Assembly: GCA_030690545.1 (NCBI GenBank)
Contig: JAUYGN010000011.1
Span: 20,662-84,661, forward strand
Direction: 5' to 3'
Length of the DNA: 64,000 bases
Origin: Solirubrobacteraceae bacterium
Lineage (GTDB): Bacteria; Actinomycetota; Thermoleophilia; Solirubrobacterales; Solirubrobacteraceae
The position numbers were made by a program, and so were the translations under genes. The stretch's first letter is position 1, and every line of letters starts with the position of its first letter. A model generated the notes under the pieces. The model did not search any database. It had not been told where the DNA came from and saw only the letters and a program-made list of their open reading frames with translations. This document shows positions 16,926-25,405 of the stretch, piece by piece.

Positions 16926-17915
16926 ATGCGCGCCGTCCCGACCGCCGTCCTGGCGACCGCCGTCCTGGGCGCGATCGTCAGCGCCACCGCCGCCATCTCG
17001 GTCGTGCCGGGTGCCGCGGCCGATGCCCGCGCCGGGTCGGCGGCCGGCGCCACGACCTCCGCGACGCGCTTCGAGGGCCGCCGCTGCACGCCGCCGTCCG
17101 GCCACCGGATCGCCGACTGCCGGCTCGGGCGCCACGGCACGCCCGACCTCAGCCGCGCAGCCTGGCGCGCCCTGCGCGGCGCCGAGGTCACGATCAGCGT
17201 GCAGGTCCACTCGGTCGCGCCCAACCCGGCGGCGGGCGGCGCGCGCAGCTGGCCGCTGATCGACTCGCTCGCCCAGCCGATCGGTCAGCTGACCTATCTC
17301 GGCGGGCGCCGCTTCGAGGTGACCGGCACGGATCGCACGTCTTACCGCGTCACGTCGGTGCGGATGCGCGGCCGCGGCTGTGCGGCCTCGCCGCGCCAGA
17401 GCCGCGACTTCCCGCTCGTGCAGGTCATCGCGCGGGCGCCGTCGGGCGGCACGCAGGCGTTCGTCGACGGCGCCGCGCTGAACCGCGCGTCGGCCTCCGG
17501 GCGCGCAGCGCTGCGCGCGTTTCGCGACCAGCGCGGCGGCGGCACGGGCTGCGGCCCGTCGGGCCGGGAGGTCGGCAAGCTGCGCCCGCTCGCCAACCCG
17601 AACGTCGGCGCCCACGCCCACGCGCGCCTGTCCAACGGCGAGATCAACACGGTCACCGAGTACGACGCCAAGCCCGCCTTCGGCAACGTCCTGTACTTCA
17701 TGTCCAACACGACGAACGTGTCCGTCGGCGGCATCGCGCGCGGGATGGTGCGCGTCGGCACGCCCGTCGCGAAGGTCGACTCGCTCGCACGCTGCGATCC
17801 CAACAGCGACGGCACCCTGACCTGGCGCTACTGGTCGATCCGCACCGGCCGCGCGGACCGCCCGCGGCTGTACGGCTGGATCCCCACGCGCTGCCCGGCG
17901 CAAATGCGCGGGTAG
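16926..17915 (+). CDS. Secreted protein of unknown function
   Basis: I do not recognise this 329-residue protein. It begins with a Sec signal peptide (hydrophobic residues about 7-30, Ala-rich cleavage region) and continues as a basic, Arg/Gly-rich domain. Six cysteines are spread through the mature part (in RRCTPP, ADCRLG, RGCAAS, TGCGPS, ARCDPN, TRCPAQ), an even number suited to disulfides. The sequence ends with a Trp/Tyr-rich segment (TWRYWSI, LYGWIP). An AGGAGGT-like Shine-Dalgarno (ttggaggtgc) precedes ATG 16926. It is divergent from hisIE and followed by decayed Rhs sequence on the other strand, with no operon partner. Confidence 0.75.
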   Translation: MRAVPTAVLATAVLGAIVSATAAISVVPGAAADARAGSAAGATTSATRFEGRRCTPPSGHRIADCRLGRHGTPDLSRAAWRALRGAEVTISVQVHSVAPNPAAGGARSWPLIDSLAQPIGQLTYLGGRRFEVTGTDRTSYRVTSVRMRGRGCAASPRQSRDFPLVQVIARAPSGGTQAFVDGAALNRASASGRAALRAFRDQRGGGTGCGPSGREVGKLRPLANPNVGAHAHARLSNGEINTVTEYDAKPAFGNVLYFMSNTTNVSVGGIARGMVRVGTPVAKVDSLARCDPNSDGTLTWRYWSIRTGRADRPRLYGWIPTRCPAQMRG

Positions 17916-18058
17916 CCGCAATGTCCCGGTCCCTCGTGGCGTCGCTCGAAGCCTCTGAACGGCATGCTGCGCAGGCCGGTGCCCTTGTCGTTGCGGATCT
18001 GCGTTCTCGCGTGCGCGCGCTGGCCGATCTCGAGGCTCTGGACGCCAGTGCTAGTCAC

Positions 18059-18166
18059 CCGCGAACGTACACATGACGCCACCACGCATCGTGGCCTTCC
18101 TGCCTGGACGAGCCGCAAGGAGGCCCAGACAGCACCACGGCACGCGGAGACCCCGATGTCGCCGAC
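18059..18166 (-). pseudogene. Decayed duplicate of the Rhs C-terminal tip region
   Basis: This stretch is a degenerate copy of 19209-19326, the coding sequence for the last part of the Rhs protein. Two blocks are identical over 14 bp: CCGCGAACGTACAC (18059-18072 = 19209-19222) and CCGATGTCGCCGAC (18153-18166 = 19313-19326). Between them the copies are about 108 and 118 bp and differ by small indels. In the matching frame it reads VGDIGVSA at one end and CTFAGD then a stop at the other, with at least one frameshift between. It lies in the 361-bp non-coding gap 17916-18276, downstream of the Rhs and TPR genes, the usual place for an orphan tip. The rest of that gap shows no gene. Confidence 0.7.
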
Positions 18167-18276
18167 AACACCATCCGGGTACTGCTCGTCACGCGATCAC
18201 CGAGATCGTGCTCGTAGCTGACCGTCGGCCGTCGTCGTCGAGGGACTCGTCAGCTACTCTGCGAGTCGAGAGGGGG

Positions 18277-19080
18277 TCAGCGTGACCACGGCCACCGACG
18301 GCGACTGCCACGCGACAACTCGTCGAGCACCGTCCGCGCCCACGCCACGAACTCGTGGATCTCGGGATCGTCGTCGTCGGCATAGCCCTGTACCACGCGC
18401 TCGCACAACGCGCGAGCCTCGCCGAGCAACCCCTGCTCGCAGAGCAGGTCCGCCTTCCAGATCGAGGCTGCGACGACCTTGTATCGGAGATCCACATCCT
18501 CCTGATCGCCGAGCAACTCGATCACGGTCGTGTAGCAGCGCTGCGCTCCATTGGCATCCCCATGCTTCGAGCGGATCCATCCCTTATCCAAGGTCGCGGC
18601 AGCACGCGTATTGAGGTGCCCTGGTATTCCCGGCTGCCCATACCGCTCGATCAATCGATCAAGCAGCGCTAGCGCGCCCGTGCGATCGCCCACGTCCTTA
18701 AGCAGCCGCGCGAGCAAGAGCGTCGCGTTCGCGATCGCCTCTGCCGCATCCAGCGGAGCGTCATCAAAGTGCTCCTGGACAAGCACCTCAGCCGCGGCCT
18801 GGCTCTCGGCGTACCGCCCATGCTCCATATGGATCACGGCGATCGTGTTCATCGTCGAGATCCACATCGATCGCGGACCCGAATCACTCCGCCCGACAAG
18901 GCGCTGCGCGGCCTCCTCGTATAAGGCCAGCGCAGCATCATTACCACGCTCACGTCGTACAAGAACTGCCTGGTCATGCACCAGCGCCGCCGCGCGCCAC
19001 GCGCCACGCGACGTTCCCAGCGCGTCCTCGCCAGCGATCTTCGCGGCAAGGCGTTCCAAGGACTCGTCCAGATCAGTCAT
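18277..19080 (-). CDS. TPR-like helical-repeat protein, possible immunity partner of the Rhs protein
   Basis: A 267-residue, soluble, acidic protein made of helical hairpins resembling tetratricopeptide repeats (for example GNDAALALYEEAAQRL, GRYAESQAAAEVLV, DRTGALALLDRLIERYG, GDANGAQRCYTTVIELL, GLLGEARALCERVVQ). It starts 24 nt after the Rhs stop on the same strand, where polymorphic toxin systems place the immunity gene. Its base composition is visibly less GC-rich than the flanking genes, as is usual for exchangeable immunity cassettes. The immunity role is inferred from position only; a regulatory TPR protein is the alternative. Confidence 0.65.
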   Translation of the reverse strand: MTDLDESLERLAAKIAGEDALGTSRGAWRAAALVHDQAVLVRRERGNDAALALYEEAAQRLVGRSDSGPRSMWISTMNTIAVIHMEHGRYAESQAAAEVLVQEHFDDAPLDAAEAIANATLLLARLLKDVGDRTGALALLDRLIERYGQPGIPGHLNTRAAATLDKGWIRSKHGDANGAQRCYTTVIELLGDQEDVDLRYKVVAASIWKADLLCEQGLLGEARALCERVVQGYADDDDPEIHEFVAWARTVLDELSRGSRRRWPWSR

Positions 19081-19104
19081 CTACTTGCCGTAGATCACGG
19101 TTGG

Positions 19105-22100
19105 CTAACGAGGCGGCCCGGAGATGGGCGGATCCTTCTTGAGGTCTCGGGTCGACTGGCCCGGTATCGGAGGCCGTCTTGGTGGATGCGGAATCTGGAA
19201 GTAATCATCCGCGAACGTACACGCGACACCCACCACGCAGGCAGCCTTCTTGCCTGGCACCAAGCGCAGGAGCGGCAATGGCGCGGTGGCTGCCCCAAGG
19301 CCTGCGGAGATCCCGATGTCGCCGACGTCGATGTCGTCGAGGGGGCCACAGCCGCGGAAGAGGTTGCCGGCGACCTGGCTTCCGAAGTCGATCGCCGCGC
19401 CGCCAGCCGCTCCCCCTCCGCCAAGGATCAGGGCGGCGACCAGGAGCGGCGGGGCCTCGCCGCTCGGGTCGGTGTGCGTGATTGGGTTGTTGTTGGCGTA
19501 TGCGTACGCCTGCCCGGTCAGCGTCTCCAGCGGATCCCTTGTGAGGAACTGCCCCGTGCCGGGGTCGTAGTAGCGAGCGCGCAGGTAGACGAGGCCGGTC
19601 TCGGCGTCGTGGTATTCGCCGGCGTACCCGAACGGCTGCTGGAGCGTCCCGGTGCTGTTGGTGGTGTTGCCGTAGGGGTCATACGTGTATGTCGCGACCG
19701 GGTCTGCGTTCTGATCGGTGATCAGGCGGACGCTGCCGAGCTGGTCGTGGCTGTAGTAGACCGGATCGCCGGATGGGTCCAGGCGCTGCATGACCTGGCC
19801 GCCGGGGCCGTAGAGGTACGCGGTCGTGTCCGTGCCGGTCGTCTCGGTCAATAGCAGCGCCAGGCCCTGGCTGGCATCCCACGCAAACGATGTCGTGACC
19901 GCATCGACGGTCTTGCTGATCCTCAGGCCGTCGCCGTCGTAGGCGTACGACGCGTCCAGCGATCCCTCCGTAACGCTCGTCAAGCGATCAGCCTGGTCAT
20001 ACCCGAGTGCCTGCGCCGGCCCCGACGGCGGCGTCACCATCGTGCGACTGCCGCTCTGATCGTAGGCGTAGGTCGTGGCGCCCGTCGGTGGTGCTCCGCA
20101 CGACCCGCCCGGCGTGGGCGCCGTGAAGCACAGCTCGTTGGCCGTGTTGAATGCCTGGTGGGTGCCTTCCAGCAGGGCCGTGAGGTTCTCGGCCGGGTCG
20201 TAGGCGTACGCGTCTGTGTCAACGTCCTGTAGCTGGTTGAGCTGCGTGTAGCCGTAGTCGTGATCGTCGGCATCCAGAAGGCCGGTCGACGCGACCGATT
20301 CCAGCTGCCCCGTGGGGTCGCGGACGTACGCGAACGTTGCAAGCTCCGTGCTCGTGTCGTCCTCGACGCCGATCCCCGAAAGGCGCCCAGCATGATCGTA
20401 GGTGAGGGTGTCGGTCACGCCGTTGGCCAACCCACGGGTCGTGACGTTGCCGTCGGCGTCATAGCCAAACGTGCTCTCGCGATCAACGGGATCCTTCACG
20501 CTCGTCAACCGCCCGGCGTCGTCATAGCCCCGCGTGATCGTCCCGACGCCGTTGGGGTAGCTGATGCTCGTCAACCGGTCGGCAAGATCGTGGGCGTAGC
20601 CGATCGTGCCGGCCGCCGTCGCCGAACTCGTGAGCCGCCCCAGCGAGTCGTACGCCCACGTCGAGGTGCCGGTCTGGTCGGTCATCGCGACCCGCCGGCC
20701 GAGATCGTCGTACGTGATCCCAGTGACGTCCGGCGTACCCGGATCGGAGTAGTCGATCGCGGTCACCTGACCCGCCACGTCGTGCGAGAGCGACGCGACC
20801 CGGCTCTGCGGATCGGTCACCGACGCGCGATTGCCGGCCAGGTCATAGGAGATCGTCGTCTCGCGACTCAGCGGATCGGTGGTCGTGGTCATCCGGTCCA
20901 GCGGATCGTACGCATACGTCCGGTCCGCACCGGCGCCGTCAGATCGCGTCGTGACGTTGCCATTGTCGTCGTACTCGTACCCGAGCTCGCTGTCGTCCGG
21001 ACGCTCGACACGCACGAGCTGGTCGGCCGGGTCATACGCGTACGTCGTCTCGTTGCCGTTGGGATCGGTCTGCTCGACGAGGTTGCGGTTGGCGTCGTAC
21101 GCCAACAGGGTCTCGCCGCCCTCGGGGTCGGTGACCTTCGTCACGAGCCCGTCCGGGTCGTGCTCGTAGGTCGTCGTGTAGTCCGCGGGATCGGCCCCGG
21201 ACGCGTTGCCACGCGCCGACACCATTGACGTCATGCGCCCCGCGGTGTCGAACACGGACGTCGTCGTGTTGCCGAGCGGATCGGTTGCCGACACGCGGTC
21301 GCCCTGCGCGTTGTAGTCGTACGTCCATTCCTTGCCGAGCGGGTCGGCGATCTTCGTCACGTCACCCGGCTGCCCGTCATAGGACAGGGTCGTGGTGGCG
21401 GCGTCGATCGTCGACCCACCGGAGTCCTTCAACGGCCGCGACGTCGTCAGCAGGTTCCCCGCACCGTCATAGGTCATCGTCGTCGTGTCCCCCGCCGGAT
21501 CGGTGATCGTCAGCGGCCGGTTGAGCGCGTCGTACGTGGAGACCGTCTCGCGATCCAGCGCGTCGGTCTCGCTGAGCACGTTGCCCGCCGCGTCATACGT
21601 ACGGGTCCGCTCGCGGTCCAGCGGATCGGTGACCTTCGTGACCCCCAGCGTGTCCGGATCGTGCTCGTACGTCCAGGTCGCCTCGTCGGCGCTGCCGGCG
21701 CCTCTCGTCAGCGAGACCAGCAACCCGTCCTCGAACTCCTCGACCTCGACGTTGCCCTCCGGGTCGGTGATCCTCGTCGACCCCGGCACCGTCGTGTAGT
21801 CGAACAGCATCTCGCGGCCCAGCGGGTCGGTCTGCGACACGACCCGGTCCTCGCCGTCATAGACGTTCGTGAACTCCGGGACGGGGACCGTCGTCGTATC
21901 GCCGAAGTGCCCGGGCATCCTCATCGTCAGCACCCGATGCGAGCCGTCATAGCCGAACGTCGTCGTGCCGCCGTTGACGTCCACGACGTGCGTCAGGTTC
22001 CCCGACCCGTCGTACGTGTACGACAGCGTTCGCGCCGGCGAGCTCGAATCCGACACCGACGTCACGCGACCACCGGTCAGGGACATCGTGATCGTCCGGC

Positions 22101-23808
22101 CTGCGGGATCGGTGGCGACGATCGTCGACGCATCCGGATAGGACAGCTGCACCTCGTACCCGTTCAGGTCGCGGATCGCGGCCAACCGGCCGGACGGGTC
22201 GAAGTCGAAGATCTCATGCTTGCGCCGCGTGAACGTCCACGATCCGTCGACGTTCTCGACCAGCTCGACGTGCAGCCTCGGCGGCACGTAGAACCCGCCC
22301 GCGCCGTCGGCGTTCAGGGTCACGAGACTGCCGTTCTCCTCGGTGATCGTCGCGGTCCCCGTCTCGGCGTCGACGTCCAGCGACATCGTCAGACTCGAAT
22401 CCCACCCGAACCCGAACGGGCCGTCGGCGGCCGCGCGCGACGAGTTGTACGTCCGCTCCAGCACGAAGCCCGACCCGCGGCCCGGAATCGACAGGTCCGT
22501 GAACGTGTGCCAGAAGTTCCCCGTCGCGCAGTTGACCGGCTGCCCCTTGCACGGATCGCGGTGATCGGTCGACCGCGAGCCCCCGCCGTTGCGCTCGTCA
22601 TCTGCCGGATCGTTCGGGATTCCCAACCCGGAGACCGCCACCTGCGTCAGCCGCGTCGTCGTCGTCCCGTCGCCCACCTGTCCGGACGAGTTCAGCCCCC
22701 ACGCCCGGAACCCCGTGTCCGACCTGACCGCCAGCGAATGCGACGCCCCGCCCGCGACGGCGACCGCGTTCGCGATCTCGAACACCGCTACGGGCGCATC
22801 GCGCTGCGTCGTCGTGCCGTCTCCCAGCTGCCCCGACGAGTTCGCACCCCAAGCACGAGCCGTGTCGTCACCGGCGATCGCGAGACCGTGGGACTCGCCG
22901 GCGGCGACCGCGTTCATCTCCGACAGCCCGGCGATCATTCCCGGCACCGCCGAGTCGATGCACGTCCCGAAGATGCAGTTGCGGCCCAGCTGGCCGTCCG
23001 TGTTGCGACCCCATGTCCAGACCCGGCCGAGGTCGTCGCGCGCCATCGACCAGTCCCCGGCGGCCGCGACCTCGACGATGTTCGTCAGCCCCGGGATCAC
23101 ATCCGGGGGATCGCCCGTTCCGCTCGCCGGCGAACGGCCCAGCTGCCCGTTGGTCCCCAGGCCCCAGCTCCACACCGTCCCCGTGCTGCTGAGCGCCAGC
23201 GTGTGGTTGGCGCCCTGCGCCACCGCCGTGAACGTGCCCGTCGCCCCGACCACGGCGACCGGCGCATGACGATCGATCGTCGTGCCGTCGCCGACCTGCT
23301 GGAGGAAGTTCTCCCCCCACGCATACAACGCACCGCTCGCCACCGCCACCGAGTTGCTCGGGCCGGTGGCGATCGCGGACACGCCCGTCAGCCCCGACAC
23401 CGCGACCGGGCTCGAGCGCTGGATCGTCGTCCCGTCGCCCAGCTCGCCGTCGTCGTTCGAGCCCCAGGCGCGCAACGTCCGGTCGTGGAGAAGCGCCAGC
23501 GAGTGGTTCCCACCGGCGGCAACCGCACGCACCCCGCCCGTCAGATCGGACACGGCGACCGGGACACTCGACGACGACGACTCGCCGTCGCCCAGCTGGC
23601 CGCTTGTCCCAGCGCCCCAAGCCCGCACCGAGCCATCCGGGATCACGGCGACCGAGTGGGCCGCTCCCGCCGCAACTCGCGCAGCGGCCGGTTCCACGAA
23701 CGAGGGCGGTCCCATCCCGAGAACCCCCAGCATGACCAGACCAAGCACCAACATGCCCGCCCGCGACAGGTGTCCGCGCGAGTGTCGAGGATTCCAAGCA
23801 GCAGTCAT
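19105..23808 (-). CDS. Secreted RCC1-propeller / Rhs (YD-repeat) protein, candidate polymorphic toxin
   Basis: A 1567-residue surface or secreted protein. Order: signal peptide (hydrophobic about 17-33); seven RCC1-type repeats, about 48-398, each with an RAWG...GQLGDGT pattern and forming a likely complete propeller; a DUF6531-like segment with GNFWHTFTDLSIPGRG; many YD repeats (AYDPLDR, GYDDAGR, GYDADGN); and the Rhs core ending in DPYGNTTNSTG, GLVYLRARYYDPGTGQF and THTDPSG near 1450. The final 115 residues are the variable tip: a Gly/Ala-rich helix, GDIGISAGLG, then a short Pro-rich tail. The tip is shorter than a usual toxin domain, and none is recognised. GGAGGAG before ATG 23808 and a good promoter support the start. 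Confidence 0.9.
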   Translation of the reverse strand: MTAAWNPRHSRGHLSRAGMLVLGLVMLGVLGMGPPSFVEPAAARVAAGAAHSVAVIPDGSVRAWGAGTSGQLGDGESSSSSVPVAVSDLTGGVRAVAAGGNHSLALLHDRTLRAWGSNDDGELGDGTTIQRSSPVAVSGLTGVSAIATGPSNSVAVASGALYAWGENFLQQVGDGTTIDRHAPVAVVGATGTFTAVAQGANHTLALSSTGTVWSWGLGTNGQLGRSPASGTGDPPDVIPGLTNIVEVAAAGDWSMARDDLGRVWTWGRNTDGQLGRNCIFGTCIDSAVPGMIAGLSEMNAVAAGESHGLAIAGDDTARAWGANSSGQLGDGTTTQRDAPVAVFEIANAVAVAGGASHSLAVRSDTGFRAWGLNSSGQVGDGTTTTRLTQVAVSGLGIPNDPADDERNGGGSRSTDHRDPCKGQPVNCATGNFWHTFTDLSIPGRGSGFVLERTYNSSRAAADGPFGFGWDSSLTMSLDVDAETGTATITEENGSLVTLNADGAGGFYVPPRLHVELVENVDGSWTFTRRKHEIFDFDPSGRLAAIRDLNGYEVQLSYPDASTIVATDPAGRTITMSLTGGRVTSVSDSSSPARTLSYTYDGSGNLTHVVDVNGGTTTFGYDGSHRVLTMRMPGHFGDTTTVPVPEFTNVYDGEDRVVSQTDPLGREMLFDYTTVPGSTRITDPEGNVEVEEFEDGLLVSLTRGAGSADEATWTYEHDPDTLGVTKVTDPLDRERTRTYDAAGNVLSETDALDRETVSTYDALNRPLTITDPAGDTTTMTYDGAGNLLTTSRPLKDSGGSTIDAATTTLSYDGQPGDVTKIADPLGKEWTYDYNAQGDRVSATDPLGNTTTSVFDTAGRMTSMVSARGNASGADPADYTTTYEHDPDGLVTKVTDPEGGETLLAYDANRNLVEQTDPNGNETTYAYDPADQLVRVERPDDSELGYEYDDNGNVTTRSDGAGADRTYAYDPLDRMTTTTDPLSRETTISYDLAGNRASVTDPQSRVASLSHDVAGQVTAIDYSDPGTPDVTGITYDDLGRRVAMTDQTGTSTWAYDSLGRLTSSATAAGTIGYAHDLADRLTSISYPNGVGTITRGYDDAGRLTSVKDPVDRESTFGYDADGNVTTRGLANGVTDTLTYDHAGRLSGIGVEDDTSTELATFAYVRDPTGQLESVASTGLLDADDHDYGYTQLNQLQDVDTDAYAYDPAENLTALLEGTHQAFNTANELCFTAPTPGGSCGAPPTGATTYAYDQSGSRTMVTPPSGPAQALGYDQADRLTSVTEGSLDASYAYDGDGLRISKTVDAVTTSFAWDASQGLALLLTETTGTDTTAYLYGPGGQVMQRLDPSGDPVYYSHDQLGSVRLITDQNADPVATYTYDPYGNTTNSTGTLQQPFGYAGEYHDAETGLVYLRARYYDPGTGQFLTRDPLETLTGQAYAYANNNPITHTDPSGEAPPLLVAALILGGGGAAGGAAIDFGSQVAGNLFRGCGPLDDIDVGDIGISAGLGAATAPLPLLRLVPGKKAACVVGVACTFADDYFQIPHPPRRPPIPGQSTRDLKKDPPISGPPR

Positions 23809-24129
23809 GCAATCTCCTCCGCCGACGAGTCACCGTGAGATCGGCCATCCCACGCCCGTGCAGCCTATGCATTACCTATGAATATAGTCAAGAACTTGGG
23901 CTCGTCCTGCGTCATGCGCTGGTTCGAAACCCGCAATTCACCTCAATACGCAGCAAGCTGGAGTCTTGTGCGCAGCCGCTTGGCACGTCGTGCTCGACGC
24001 CGCATCGCACGACTTCGGGGGCACGCTGCCTGAGCGATCGCCGCGCGCGTCCGCGGACCAAGCTCGCCGACCGCGACCGGTAGCGTGTGCGGCGGCCACG
24101 CTCAGGACGGGCGCCGCTCCTCACCCATC
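23809..24129. other. Intergenic region between the Rhs gene and the AI-2E-family gene
   Basis: A divergent 321-bp gap. It holds the Rhs promoter and Shine-Dalgarno at its left end and an AT-rich patch around 23865-23895. I see no gene, tRNA or strong repeat in the remainder. Confidence 0.6.
23862..23891 (-). promoter_or_regulatory. Promoter of the Rhs gene (TTGACT-N18-TAGGCT)
   Basis: On the minus strand TTGACT (23891-23886) and TAGGCT (23867-23862) are 18 bp apart. The predicted leader of about 50 nt carries GGAGGAG before the ATG, so this gene is not leaderless. Confidence 0.6.
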
Positions 24130-25290
24130 ATGAGCCGTCCGGTATCCGAACAGAACCCGCCTCCCGCCGTCTCGCCAGACGGTGCGCAGCCACGACCGCT
24201 GCTCGCCGTGGCCGCCGAGCGCAGCCTGCAGCTGCTGCTGATCGCGGCCGCCGTGACGGCGATCGTCTTCGTGCTCGTCCAGCTGCGGCTCGTCGTCCTG
24301 CCGGTCATCGCGGCGCTGTTCGTCGCGACCGTGCTGGCGCCCGTGGCGCTCTGGCTGCGACGTCACCGCTGGCCCGCAGCGCTCGCCGCCGTCACGACGA
24401 TGACGCTCGCGGTGGCGTTCCTGGGGCTCATCGTGGCGGCGATCGTGCCAGCGGTCGTCAGCGAGGTCGGCAACGTCGGCGGCAGCGCGCGGCAGGGCCT
24501 CGACGAGGTGCTCACCTGGCTGACGCGCGGTCCGCTCGACCTGGACCAGCAGGACATCAACCGGGCGATCGACCGAGGGCTCGAGCAGCTGCGCGAGAGC
24601 AGCGGCCTGATCGCCGGCGGGGTGATCAGCGGCGCGCTGCTGATCGGAGAGCTGATCGCCGGCCTGCTGCTCGTCATCGTCCTGCTGTTCTTCTTCCTGA
24701 AGGACGGCGATCGCATCTGGAGCTGGCTCGTCGGGCTCGCGCCCGCGCCGCGCCGCGCCGATCTCGACGAGGTCGGACGGCGCGCCTGGTCGACGCTCAG
24801 CGGCTACATACGCGGCATCAGCATCATCGCGATGATCGACGCGATCCTGATCGGCATCGCCCTGGCATTGATCGGGGTGCCGCTCGTCGTCCCGCTGATG
24901 GTGCTGACCTTCTTCGGCGCGTTCATCCCGCTCGTCGGAGCGTTCGTCGCCGGCGGCGTCGCCGCGCTCGTCGCGCTCGTCTCCGTCGGACCGTTCGCGG
25001 CATTGCTCGTGGTCGTCGTGATCACGGTCATCCAGCAGCTCGAAGGAGACCTGCTGTACCCGGTCATCGTCGGCCAGAGCATCGACCTGCATCCCGTCGC
25101 GATCCTGCTCGTGCTGACCGGCGGCGTCGTCGTCGCCGGCATCATCGGCGCCCTGCTGGCCGTCCCGCTCGCGGCCGTCGTCTGGGCGGTCGTCTGCTAC
25201 GTCCGCGACAAGAGCGAGGAGGCGTCCGGCGAGCCACCGGCTGCCGGCAGCGACTCGTCGGCGTCGGAGCCCGAGCCGGCGAACGCGTAA
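24130..25290 (+). CDS. AI-2E family transporter (PerM/YdiK-like permease)
   Basis: A 386-residue membrane protein of the AI-2 exporter superfamily. It has the usual layout: paired N-terminal segments (about 20-75), a third helix, a soluble central part (about 105-165), then the C-terminal bundle containing FFFLKDGDRIWSWLVGL, FFGAFIPLVGAFVAGG and QQLEGDLLYPVIVGQSIDLHP, the family signature. Members export varied substrates or act in ion homeostasis, and the substrate cannot be predicted. ATG 24130 is chosen because homology begins there; no Shine-Dalgarno is evident. The tail is acidic and Ser/Ala-rich. Confidence 0.88.
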   Translation: MSRPVSEQNPPPAVSPDGAQPRPLLAVAAERSLQLLLIAAAVTAIVFVLVQLRLVVLPVIAALFVATVLAPVALWLRRHRWPAALAAVTTMTLAVAFLGLIVAAIVPAVVSEVGNVGGSARQGLDEVLTWLTRGPLDLDQQDINRAIDRGLEQLRESSGLIAGGVISGALLIGELIAGLLLVIVLLFFFLKDGDRIWSWLVGLAPAPRRADLDEVGRRAWSTLSGYIRGISIIAMIDAILIGIALALIGVPLVVPLMVLTFFGAFIPLVGAFVAGGVAALVALVSVGPFAALLVVVVITVIQQLEGDLLYPVIVGQSIDLHPVAILLVLTGGVVVAGIIGALLAVPLAAVVWAVVCYVRDKSEEASGEPPAAGSDSSASEPEPANA

Positions 25291-25306
25291 GGACGCCACC
25301 GCCACG

Positions 25307-25345
25307 GGTGCGAGTTTCGGCGGTTGAACCGCCGAACGTCGCACC
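25307..25345. terminator. Bidirectional hairpin between convergent AI-2E and dapL genes
   Basis: GGTGCGA (25307-25313) pairs with TCGCACC (25339-25345), and inside this TTCGGCGGT (25316-25324) pairs with ACCGCCGAA (25328-25336) around a TGA loop, with a 2x2 internal mismatch. The position between two gene ends suggests a shared terminator. Confidence 0.7.
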
Positions 25346-25405
25346 GCGACGCGCGCTCGGCGAGAGGACCCGGCCGCACGCGCGCGTCACACGCCGCGCG
25401 AGCCG

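Noticed and set aside
17828..18118. A 96-codon minus-strand frame running into the secreted-protein gene
   Set aside because: It is the frameshifted Rhs remnant read out of frame and then antisense to 16926-17915; not a separate gene.
23912..24124. A 70-codon frame in the Rhs/AI-2E intergenic region
   Set aside because: Arg-rich, no Shine-Dalgarno, no motif; composition is that of random GC-rich sequence.
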